This document shows positions 46,324-55,305 of a stretch of DNA of 64,000 nt, piece by piece. Source of the DNA: Ilumatobacteraceae bacterium (GTDB lineage: Bacteria > Actinomycetota > Acidimicrobiia > Acidimicrobiales > Ilumatobacteraceae); assembly GCA_017859395.1 (NCBI GenBank), contig JAFMNE010000004.1, positions 1-64,000 of the forward strand. The letters are read 5' to 3'. A model generated the notes under the pieces. The model did no database searches and was not told where the DNA came from. It worked only from the letters and a program-made list of their open reading frames with translations. The translations under genes and the position numbers were made by a program. The stretch's first letter is position 1; every line of letters begins with the position of its first letter.

Positions 46324-47976
46324 TCACGCGAGGCGTTCGGCAACCGTGTCGACAATGCGTCGATGCACGTCAACGTTGCGTCGACGACTTGAACGCACCC
46401 GCGCCACCCAGGGTCCGCGACGCCCCAGTTGAGCCTTGAGGCCGGCACGGTCGGCGATGTCGACGGTGGGAATGTGATGGGCCGCTGCCAGGGCCAGCAC
46501 GTCGGTTCCGTGCGGCGTGCCGAAGATCTGTTCGAACGCTCGGTCATCCAACTGCGACGCCTGCGGCAGGAACGAAAAGATGCCACCGCCGTCGTTGTCG
46601 ACCACCACGATGCGCACGTCGGTGTTGCGCTGGGTCAGGGCGACGAGGGCATTGGCGTCGTGCACGAATGCCACATCGCCAATGAGCACCACCACCGGGT
46701 CGCCATCGAGAGCAAGACCAACAGCGGTGGACATCACGCCGTCGATTCCATTCGCCCCACGATTCGACCATGCCCTCGCGGCCGCACCACCGAACCATTC
46801 AAGGTCACGTACGGGCATCGACGATGACACGACAAGGCGACTGTCAGAACCAAGGTGGTCGGCCACCATTCGCGCCACGGTCGGTTCTGTGAGCTCAGGG
46901 CCGTTCAACAACCGGGAGATCGCATCTGCCGCGGTGGCCTCAGTCTGGACCCAGTCTGCACACCATTGCGGGTCGGCCGTTGGACGTTGCGCAGCGGCAG
47001 CGACCACCGCGGCGAGGCTGGCATGAGCGACGACATTGTGGTCAGGGTCGATGCGACCGGGCCCACCGACTTGCACCACTGGTGCTCCGCTGTTGCGGAT
47101 CCAGGTCGCGACCACACGCGAGGCATGGGGACGACCGATACGGATCACCGATGCAGGAGCGAGACGACTGGCGACCGCACTGACCCGCAGCACGGTGTCG
47201 GCATGGCGGACCACTCGCTCATCACCGTGGAGACCTGCGAGCGGGTCGGCTAGCACCGGCCACCCCAACGACTCTGCGAGGGCCATGATGTCCGCCGGAT
47301 CGCATCCGTGGCGGCCCCCGACCAGCACCACACCAGGCCCACCGGGCAACTCGGGCACTGGATCGCTCACCATCGTGGCCGCAACGATGTCGCCCACCTC
47401 ATCCACAACGTCGTCGCCGTCGGGCACCGGCAACTCATCGGGGCGGCCAAGCAACGGTTCCCGGAACGGCAGATTGAGGTGCACCGGCCCAGTGCGCGCC
47501 ACCTTCCAAGCAGATCGTGCAAGTCGGCGCCACCCGGTTGGGTCGGCATCGGAGGGAACAGGAGCGTCATGGAACCACCGCACCGATCCCCCATAAAGGC
47601 CGATTTGGTCGATGGTCTGGGGTGCGCCGACACCGCGCAGTTCAGGGGGCCGGTCCGCTGTGCAGACCAGCATCGGCACATCACTCAGTCCGGCCTCGAC
47701 CACCGCGGGCAGGAAATTCGCAGCGGCGGTGCCGCTGGTGCAGACCAATATGGCGGGAGTGCCATCGACCCCTGCGCCAAGGGCCATGAACGCCGCTGCG
47801 CGTTCGTCGTGGACGATCTCGACGGACACACGTCGGTCAGCGACGAGCGCCACCGCGAGTGGTGTGCTGCGTGATCCTGGTGCCACGATCGCGTGGCGCA
47901 GTCCTGCGCTCACCCATTCGTCAACCAAGGTGGCGCAGAAGGTGGCGGCAGCACTCGCAATGTTGTCGGCGCTCAC
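46324..47976 (-). CDS. menD: SEPHCHC synthase (MenD)
   Basis: ThDP-dependent 2-succinyl-5-enolpyruvyl-6-hydroxy-3-cyclohexene-1-carboxylate synthase, 550 residues. VAPGSRSTPLAVAL, VHDERAAAFMALG (ThDP Glu), CTSGTAAANFLPAVVEA, TADRPPELRGVGAPQTIDQ and the ThDP/Mg motif GDVAFVHDANAL followed by VDNDGGGIFSFLP. The GTG at 47976 (SADNIASAAATF) is chosen as start. Confidence 0.95.
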   Translation of the reverse strand: MSADNIASAAATFCATLVDEWVSAGLRHAIVAPGSRSTPLAVALVADRRVSVEIVHDERAAAFMALGAGVDGTPAILVCTSGTAAANFLPAVVEAGLSDVPMLVCTADRPPELRGVGAPQTIDQIGLYGGSVRWFHDAPVPSDADPTGWRRLARSAWKVARTGPVHLNLPFREPLLGRPDELPVPDGDDVVDEVGDIVAATMVSDPVPELPGGPGVVLVGGRHGCDPADIMALAESLGWPVLADPLAGLHGDERVVRHADTVLRVSAVASRLAPASVIRIGRPHASRVVATWIRNSGAPVVQVGGPGRIDPDHNVVAHASLAAVVAAAAQRPTADPQWCADWVQTEATAADAISRLLNGPELTEPTVARMVADHLGSDSRLVVSSSMPVRDLEWFGGAAARAWSNRGANGIDGVMSTAVGLALDGDPVVVLIGDVAFVHDANALVALTQRNTDVRIVVVDNDGGGIFSFLPQASQLDDRAFEQIFGTPHGTDVLALAAAHHIPTVDIADRAGLKAQLGRRGPWVARVRSSRRRNVDVHRRIVDTVAERLA

Positions 47977-48084
47977 CGGGCGAACGATACGAGAGCGATG
48001 CCACGACCGCACCACGGGCCCCAATCCACACTCACCACCGCTCGAGCGTCATCGGCATGGGGCCACGTGCCCTAGATTCGGCAT

Positions 48085-48753
48085 ATGAGCGATGCGCCGG
48101 CCCTGCAGGTGGAGATCTATTCCGATGTGATCTGCCCGTGGTGCTACATCGGTAAACGCCGATTCGAGGCGGCTCTCGCCGAGGTGGCCGCCGAGGGCAT
48201 CGAGGTCACGACGACCTATCGGGCCTTCCAGTTGGATCCGGGAGCTGACCCAGATCGTTCTGAACCGGCCGTGGCGGGGTATGCCCGAAAGTTCGGCGGT
48301 CCCGAACGCGCCGAGGCGATCATCGACCACGTGTCCAACGTGGCTGCTGGCGATGGCCTCGAATTCAATATGGGGATTGCGCAGCGGGCGAATACGTTGC
48401 GCGCCCACCGCATGATTCGCCGTGCGGATGACCCCACGGTGCCGTATACCCAACATGACATGGTGGAGGCGTTGCTGTCGGCGTACTTCTGTGAGGGCCG
48501 CGACGTGGGTGATGTGGACACCTTGGCCTCTATCGCCGGCGCACTCGGCGACGACGAGGAGGTGGTTCGCGAGTTCTTGAATAGCGAGGCCCTCGCCGGC
48601 GATGTGGACACCGAGATCGCATCTGCGGGACAGCGTGGTGTGACGGCCGTGCCCACGTACATCATCAACGGCGAATGGTCGATTCCCGGCGCGCAGGACG
48701 CCGAGACCTTCTCCCGGGTCCTGCGACGACTTGCGGAACGCACAGGTGCCTGA
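48085..48753 (+). CDS. DsbA-family (FrnE-like) oxidoreductase
   Basis: 222-residue thioredoxin-fold protein with an N-terminal CPWC active site (YSDVICPWCYIGKRR) and a helical insertion; cis-Pro region VTAVPTYIINGEWSIPGAQ. No signal peptide, so cytoplasmic. The FrnE/2-hydroxychromene isomerase-like subgroup is known for thiol-disulfide exchange and isomerase members. Overlaps menH by 8 nt. Confidence 0.9.
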   Translation: MSDAPALQVEIYSDVICPWCYIGKRRFEAALAEVAAEGIEVTTTYRAFQLDPGADPDRSEPAVAGYARKFGGPERAEAIIDHVSNVAAGDGLEFNMGIAQRANTLRAHRMIRRADDPTVPYTQHDMVEALLSAYFCEGRDVGDVDTLASIAGALGDDEEVVREFLNSEALAGDVDTEIASAGQRGVTAVPTYIINGEWSIPGAQDAETFSRVLRRLAERTGA

Positions 48754-49516
48754 CGTCACGCTGCTCGGCCTGCATGGTTTCACTCAGACGGGCCGTCATT
48801 GGCATGAGATCCTGGCGGCAGCACATGACCGCCTCTTGGCACGCGGCATCTCTGCGGTGTGGCGATGCCCCGATCTCCCGGGTCATGGCGCCGCAGCCGA
48901 ACAGTCGTGTGCCCTCGATGACGCCGTTGACACTCTCTACGACCTTGTCACCCCCGACATTCCGACGGTGTGGGCCGGGTACTCGATGGGTGGCCGACAT
49001 CTCCTCCATGTCGTCGCACAACAGCCCGAACTCGTGGACGCCATGGTGCTCATCTCCACAACTGCCGGCATCGACGACGCCGAGGCCCGGGCCGAGCGCC
49101 GTCGCCTCGATGAGCAACGGGCGCAGGAGGTGGAGGCGCTCGGGGTCGATGAATTTCTGTCCCGCTGGACCTCAATGGACATGTTCTCGACGATGGCAGC
49201 CACACCAGATGACATGGCCGAACGGCAGCGCAACACCGTCACCGGGCTCGCGGCGAGCCTCCGCAATGCGGGTACCGGTGCCCAACAGCCACTGTGGTCG
49301 CACCTCGCCGGTCTCGATATCGACACGATCGTGCTGAGCGGTGATCTCGATACCAAATTCACCGCCATCGCAGAACGCCTGACCAACACACTCCCCCAGG
49401 CCGAACATCGACGAGTGGCGAACTGCGGTCATGCCCTGCTCGCCGAAGCACCTCGCGACATTGCCGACGCGCTCGTGGATATCACATGCCGGCGCCTCGG
49501 GTACCCGACGACCTAG
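48746..49516 (+). CDS. menH: SHCHC synthase-like alpha/beta hydrolase (MenH)
   Basis: 256 residues; LLGLHGFTQTGRHWH (oxyanion), nucleophile Ser in AGYSMGGRHLLHVV, and His in ANCGHALLAEAP match MenH, which removes pyruvate from SEPHCHC. The surrounding men genes support this over a generic esterase. GTG at 48746 chosen; coupled to the FrnE-like gene. The 3' end overlaps convergent menA by 4 bp. Confidence 0.88.
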   Translation: MPDVTLLGLHGFTQTGRHWHEILAAAHDRLLARGISAVWRCPDLPGHGAAAEQSCALDDAVDTLYDLVTPDIPTVWAGYSMGGRHLLHVVAQQPELVDAMVLISTTAGIDDAEARAERRRLDEQRAQEVEALGVDEFLSRWTSMDMFSTMAATPDDMAERQRNTVTGLAASLRNAGTGAQQPLWSHLAGLDIDTIVLSGDLDTKFTAIAERLTNTLPQAEHRRVANCGHALLAEAPRDIADALVDITCRRLGYPTT

Positions 49517-50418
49517 GTCGGCAGCACTAGCCCAACCGTCAGCAACACCCCGTACACCGCCTGCAGCCTCCCGGTATCGCCCAGAACTGCAATGAGGTCG
49601 CGACCGGTTGCGCCGCTGCGCACCACCCGCCACGGCCGCAACCCTGCGGTCATCGCAACAAGGGCAATGAGCGCGCCGGGACGGTCACGCGCCACGAGCA
49701 CCACCGCGATCACAGCTGCTGCGATCAACCCTTCGTAGAGCCGTCGCGTCCCATCATCGCCAAGTCGGACCGCCAGGGTGTTCTTGCCTGCGGCTGTATC
49801 GGTGGGGATATCGCGCAGGTTGTTGACGACCAGAAGTGCACATGCCAGGGCACCCACCCCGCATCCCGCCACCACCGAACGAACATCAATCGTTTCGACC
49901 GCAGCAAACGTGGTGCCGGCGGTGGCCACCAGCCCGAAAAACACGAACACGAATACTTCGCCGAGGCCGATGTAGCCATATGGACGCGGCCCACCCGTGT
50001 ACCCCCAGGCCGCAGCGATCGCGGCTACGCCAATCACAAGCAGCCACAACGACGTCGCGATCGCCAGCACGGCGCCAGCGAGAGCAGCAACACCCAGCGC
50101 CGCGACCGCCGCGCGACGTACCGCTACGGGGCTCGCCGCACCGGAGCCGACGAGGCGTAGTGGGCCGACACGATCGTCGTCGGTGCCGCGAACACCATCG
50201 CTGTAGTCGTTCGCGTAGTTCACGCCAACCTGCAATGCCAGGCTCACCACCGCCGCCAACGCCACTCGCCACCACACCACTCCATCGCGGGCGGGGTCCT
50301 GGTCGACAAGAGCAACCGCGCACGCCGCCCCGACAGCCACCGGGACGACAGCAGCCGGCAGGGTCCGCGGACGAGCACCGATGATCCACAGCCGAGCGCC
50401 TGACAAGGGTGAACTCAT
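49513..50418 (-). CDS. menA: 1,4-dihydroxy-2-naphthoate polyprenyltransferase
   Basis: Integral membrane UbiA-family enzyme of 301 residues with about eight or nine TM segments. First Asp-rich motif NYANDYSDGVRGTDDDRVGP, second LLVVNNLRDIPTDTAAGKNT (Mg/prenyl diphosphate binding). Attaches the polyprenyl tail, the product of a trans-prenyl synthase not in the window. The ATG at 50418 was chosen; a longer frame upstream to 50748 runs through the divergent menE. Confidence 0.95.
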   Translation of the reverse strand: MSSPLSGARLWIIGARPRTLPAAVVPVAVGAACAVALVDQDPARDGVVWWRVALAAVVSLALQVGVNYANDYSDGVRGTDDDRVGPLRLVGSGAASPVAVRRAAVAALGVAALAGAVLAIATSLWLLVIGVAAIAAAWGYTGGPRPYGYIGLGEVFVFVFFGLVATAGTTFAAVETIDVRSVVAGCGVGALACALLVVNNLRDIPTDTAAGKNTLAVRLGDDGTRRLYEGLIAAAVIAVVLVARDRPGALIALVAMTAGLRPWRVVRSGATGRDLIAVLGDTGRLQAVYGVLLTVGLVLPT

Positions 50419-50472
50419 GGCCGCATCATTGACGACTGCGCAAATGAGCACAACTCCAGCCACGATGGAGGG

Positions 50473-51582
50473 GTGCGTGAACTTGTCGCGATCGACCTTC
50501 CGGGCGGACCGGACTTCGTCGATGCCCTCCAACGGGTGTGGGACGCCGGCGACGCTGCCTTCGTCATCGATCGTCGCCTCCCCGCCGCTGCGCGGACAGC
50601 ACAACTCTCCGAGATCGCCCCGATGGCCGTGATCGACCAACACGGCCGCAGTCGCCTGCCCAACGGGCGCGGAGTCGGTGACGGCGATGCACTTGTCGTG
50701 GCAACGAGCGGAAGCACCGGTACGCCACGCGGGGTGGTGCTCACCCATGACGCCGTCGCGGCCTCAGCAGATGCAACGTCGGCCCGTCTCGGCATCACCA
50801 CCGACGACCATTGGTTCGCCTGCCTACCGCTTGCCCATGTGGGTGGCCTATCCGTGGTGACACGGGCGCTGCGGGCCGGCACCGGCCTCACCGTGGTCGA
50901 CACGGTCGACACCGGTGTGATCGCTCACAGCACCGCCACGCGGATCTCGCTGGTGGCCACGGTGCTCGGCAGAGTCGACACCTCTCATTTCCGCACCGTG
51001 CTCATCGGCGGGGCGCGTGCACCCGAGCAGCGAGCATCCAATGTCGTCACCACCTACGGCATGACAGAGACCGGCAGCGGCGTGGTGTACGACGGTGTGC
51101 CTCTTGTCGGCGTCGAGGTCCGCGTCGTCGACGGTGAAATTCACCTGCGGTGCCCCATGCTCCTGCGGTGCTATCGCGACGGCTCTGACCCGCGTACGGC
51201 GGACGGCTGGTTCCCCACGGGCGATATCGGTGCGGTCGATGCCGACGGCCGGCTCCGGGTAGAGGGACGCGCCGGTGATGTGATCGTGACCGGGGGCGAG
51301 AAGGTGTGGCCCGAGCCGGTCGAAGCCGTACTCGTGGAACACCCTGCAATTCACGATGTCGTCGTCGTGGGGCTACCCGATGATGAGTGGGGGAACGTCG
51401 TGACCGCACTGGTCGTCAGCGACGCTGTGCCACCCCTCGAGGAGGTCCGTGACCTGGTGAAGTCGCGCCTGCCTGCATGGTGTGCCCCGCACCGCCTGAT
51501 CGCTATCGACAACGTGCCGCGCACAGCGTTGGGTAAACCTCGCCGTGCAGACGCTGTGGCACTCGCCTCACAGCACGGCTGA
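50473..51582 (+). CDS. menE: o-Succinylbenzoate-CoA ligase-like AMP-binding enzyme
   Basis: Compact ANL-superfamily ligase of 369 residues. P-loop VVATSGSTGTPRGVVLTH, substrate region LPLAHVGGLSVVTRAL, YGMTETGSG, FPTGDIGAVDADGRLRVEGRAGD and C-terminal Lys in RTALGKPRR. The short N-terminus and location beside menA favour MenE. The GTG start follows a GGAGGG site. Divergent from menA by 54 bp. Confidence 0.9.
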   Translation: MRELVAIDLPGGPDFVDALQRVWDAGDAAFVIDRRLPAAARTAQLSEIAPMAVIDQHGRSRLPNGRGVGDGDALVVATSGSTGTPRGVVLTHDAVAASADATSARLGITTDDHWFACLPLAHVGGLSVVTRALRAGTGLTVVDTVDTGVIAHSTATRISLVATVLGRVDTSHFRTVLIGGARAPEQRASNVVTTYGMTETGSGVVYDGVPLVGVEVRVVDGEIHLRCPMLLRCYRDGSDPRTADGWFPTGDIGAVDADGRLRVEGRAGDVIVTGGEKVWPEPVEAVLVEHPAIHDVVVVGLPDDEWGNVVTALVVSDAVPPLEEVRDLVKSRLPAWCAPHRLIAIDNVPRTALGKPRRADAVALASQHG

Positions 51583-51590
51583 TCGCCTCG

Positions 51591-52340
51591 TCAGAACGAG
51601 GCACCCCGCACTCCCGCGCCCCCATCGATCACATAAGTCTCTCCGGTGATCCACGCCGCGAGGTCCGACGCGAGGAAGGTCGCGAGATTCGCGATGTCGG
51701 AGGGATCGCCGAGACGACCGAGTGGAAGTTCGGCCGCGAGTCGTTCGCCGAAGTTGTCCACGAGCACTTGCGCGAAGTCGGTCGTCACCAGGCCCGGCGC
51801 AATTCCGACGACTCGTGTCGGCCCGATCTCACCGGCAAGCTGTCGAGTGAGATGGATGAGGGCGGCTTTGGTCAGGTTGTACACACCGAGCGCGCTCTCG
51901 GTGCGCAGACCACCGACCGAGGCGACGTTGATGATGACACCGGGTTGCTCGGCGAAGGCGAAACGATGCGCGGCCGCGGACCACAGCAATGGGCCCCGCA
52001 GATTCACTTCGAAGGTCTTGTCCCATCGGGGCACATCCACCCCGAGGGTTGGCCCGTAGTACGGGTTGGTCGCCGCATTATTCACCAGGATGTCGAGCCG
52101 GCCGAAACGTTCAAGGGTTGCAGCGATAGTGGCGTCGCCACTGTCGGCATCACCGACGTGGGCCGCAATGACATCCACCTCGCCGTCAATCTCTGCTGCG
52201 GTCGCTTCGAGGTCGACCTGTTTACGTGACGTGAGCATCACCTTGGCACCCGACGACGCCATAGTGGATGCGATTGCAGCCCCGATGCCTCGCGAGGCTC
52301 CGGTCACCAGTGCCACTTTGCCGCTGAGGTCAATCTGCAT
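51591..52340 (-). CDS. SDR-family oxidoreductase
   Basis: Short-chain dehydrogenase of 249 residues. TGASRGIGAAIA cofactor loop, NNAATNPYYG, Ser in NVASVGGL, YNLTKAALIHL and C-terminal VIDGGAGVRGASF. The ATG at 52340 is used. The NPYYG and C-terminal features suggest an SDR close to glucose/3-oxoacyl reductases; substrate unknown. Starts 10 bp beyond the CNNM gene, likely in the phoH-ybeY transcript. Confidence 0.88.
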   Translation of the reverse strand: MQIDLSGKVALVTGASRGIGAAIASTMASSGAKVMLTSRKQVDLEATAAEIDGEVDVIAAHVGDADSGDATIAATLERFGRLDILVNNAATNPYYGPTLGVDVPRWDKTFEVNLRGPLLWSAAAHRFAFAEQPGVIINVASVGGLRTESALGVYNLTKAALIHLTRQLAGEIGPTRVVGIAPGLVTTDFAQVLVDNFGERLAAELPLGRLGDPSDIANLATFLASDLAAWITGETYVIDGGAGVRGASF

Positions 52341-52350
52341 CTCGGTGAAC

Positions 52351-53640
52351 CTAGTCGGCGATGGATTCGTGCTGCCGGTCGGCACCGGGCTCGACCTCGC
52401 ACGAGACCCGCACCGACCGCACACGGCGGCCTTCCACCTCGACGGCGGTCAGCCGACACGGGCCAACCTCGACTTCGTCTCCGACGACGGGCACGCGGCC
52501 AAGGGTCGAAAAGATCAGACCACCCACCGAGTCGACATCTTCGGCTGTGATCGCTACGCCCAGGGCATCCGCGAGATCATCAATGTTCACACCACCGGCC
52601 ACGAGCAGGTCGCCATCGGCGAGTCGTTCGATTTCTACGAGATCGTCGTCATACTCATCGACAATCTCGCCAACGAGCTCTTCCAGACAGTCCTCCAGCG
52701 TGACCAGGCCAGCCACCTCGCCGTATTCATCGGCCACGACAGCGAGATGGAATTTGCCGGCCTGCATATCGCGCATCAGGCGGGCCACCGGCTTGTTCTC
52801 TGGGACGAACGCCACCTGTCGTGCCAGGTCGCTGGCGGCGGCATCACCGCGCCCGCCGCGCTCTGCACCCATCAGGTCCTTGGCATACGCGAGACCCATG
52901 ATGTCGCTCTCGTCGGCGCCGAGGACGGGAAGCCGCGAGAAGCCATGCTCAATGGCGAGGTCGAGCGCCGCGGCAACGGTCGCATCATTGGGCACCACGA
53001 CCATGTCGGGGCGCGGCACCATGATCTCGCGCACGACGGTGTCGCCGAACTCGATGATCGATTCAATCAACTCTCGTTCTTCATGTTCGATCACGTCACC
53101 TTCGGCGGCGGCTTCGACAATGCCGAGGAATTCCTGCTCGCTGACGAATGGTCCCTGTTCGAGTCCGCGACCTCGCACAATCACGTTCGTGAGACCAATG
53201 AGCGCACGCGACACGAGTCGCAATGGGCCGAACGCAACAAGCGCACGAATCGGGCGAGCCGACACCAACGCTGCGCGGTCGGGATGCAGCACGGCATAGG
53301 TCTTGGGTACTGCCTCGGCCAACACGAAGAACACCACCACGTTCAAGGTGACACCGATCACCACACCGACACCACCGAAGAGACGCCCGGCGACAATGCC
53401 GGTGAGGGTGGCTTGCACGGTCTGGCAGATGTTCACGCTGAGCAGCAACGGATTGATCCAGCGTTCGGGCTGCTCGACGAGCATCTGCAGGCTGGCCCCG
53501 GCTCGTGGGTTTTCCTCAGCGATGGCGGCAGCACGCGGCTTGGTCATCTTCGACAAGCCCATCTCGGCCACAGCCAAAAAGATCAAGATGCCGAGAATCA
53601 CCACGATCGTGATGATCATCGCGGTATCAGCGCCGGTCAT
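52351..53640 (-). CDS. CNNM/CorC-type membrane protein with CBS domains
   Basis: 429 residues. DUF21/CNNM membrane domain (1-190, four hydrophobic segments, start signal TAMIITIVVILGILIFLAVAEMGLS), a pair of CBS domains (about 205-330: MVPRPDMVVVPNDATV ... FHLAVVADEYGEVAGLVTLEDCLEELVGEI) and a CorC_HlyC C-terminal domain. Family members are linked to Mg efflux. Overlaps the ybeY stop by 4 nt, as in the conserved phoH-ybeY-CNNM array. Confidence 0.93.
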   Translation of the reverse strand: MTGADTAMIITIVVILGILIFLAVAEMGLSKMTKPRAAAIAEENPRAGASLQMLVEQPERWINPLLLSVNICQTVQATLTGIVAGRLFGGVGVVIGVTLNVVVFFVLAEAVPKTYAVLHPDRAALVSARPIRALVAFGPLRLVSRALIGLTNVIVRGRGLEQGPFVSEQEFLGIVEAAAEGDVIEHEERELIESIIEFGDTVVREIMVPRPDMVVVPNDATVAAALDLAIEHGFSRLPVLGADESDIMGLAYAKDLMGAERGGRGDAAASDLARQVAFVPENKPVARLMRDMQAGKFHLAVVADEYGEVAGLVTLEDCLEELVGEIVDEYDDDLVEIERLADGDLLVAGGVNIDDLADALGVAITAEDVDSVGGLIFSTLGRVPVVGDEVEVGPCRLTAVEVEGRRVRSVRVSCEVEPGADRQHESIAD

Positions 53641-54135
53641 GTGTGCTCCTGTCGGAACGAGGCCGGTACCGGCCCGTTCCAGTGGTGGGTTTCCAGCAGG
53701 CGACGCTCTAGCGCCCGCATCCGTTCGGTGTCGTCATCGTCGGCATGGTCATACCCGATGAGATGCAATATGCCGTGGACGACGAGGAGCGCGATCTCAT
53801 CGTCGAGGGTTCCCGCATGTTCGGGAGCCTGATCGCGTGCCACTTCCGGGCACACGACGACATCACCCATCATCGACGGCACATCACCGGTGGGGTCTGC
53901 ATCTCCATCGATTGGGAAGGCCAACACATCGGTGGCCGCACGCACGCCGAGGAATTCGCCTTTCAGACGAGCGATGGTGTCGGCATCAACGAAGGTCAGC
54001 GACATCTCTCCCGTGACACCAAGATCGTCGATGACGGCCGCAGCGAGCCGCGCCCATCTATCGACATCGACGTCGACGGCGCTCTGGTCGTCGTGGACAA
54101 CGACCGGCGACGCGACGTCGGCGGGACTCGACGGG

Positions 54136-54143
<8 letters not shown>
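53637..54143 (-). CDS. ybeY: Endoribonuclease YbeY
   Basis: Metal-dependent rRNA-processing nuclease, 168 residues. The zinc motif HGILHLIGYDH is complete and preceded by DVLAFPID and GDVVVCPEVA. The GTG at 54143 (VADPSS) overlaps the phoH stop by 8 nt; the longer frame to 54353 lies inside phoH. Codon use is like its neighbours. Confidence 0.95.
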
Positions 54144-55164
<1,021 letters not shown>

Positions 55165-55305
55165 ACCGTAGCCGCTGAATCGGGCCGGTTGCGCATTCGG
55201 CCGTGCGCGTCACGATGCGACCACAACACCCGTTGCGATGTGCGGAATCATGGGGCGGCACCATCATGGTTGTGAGATGATCGCCGACGTGCCCCGCCTT
55301 CGCCG

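Noticed and set aside
50419-50748. N-terminal extension of menA
   Set aside because: Lies under the divergent menE coding region; menA homology begins at the ATG at 50418.
52066-53832. Plus-strand open frame of 588 codons opposite SDR/CNNM/ybeY
   Set aside because: Runs across three recognised genes on the minus strand; His/Arg-rich translation typical of an antisense frame.
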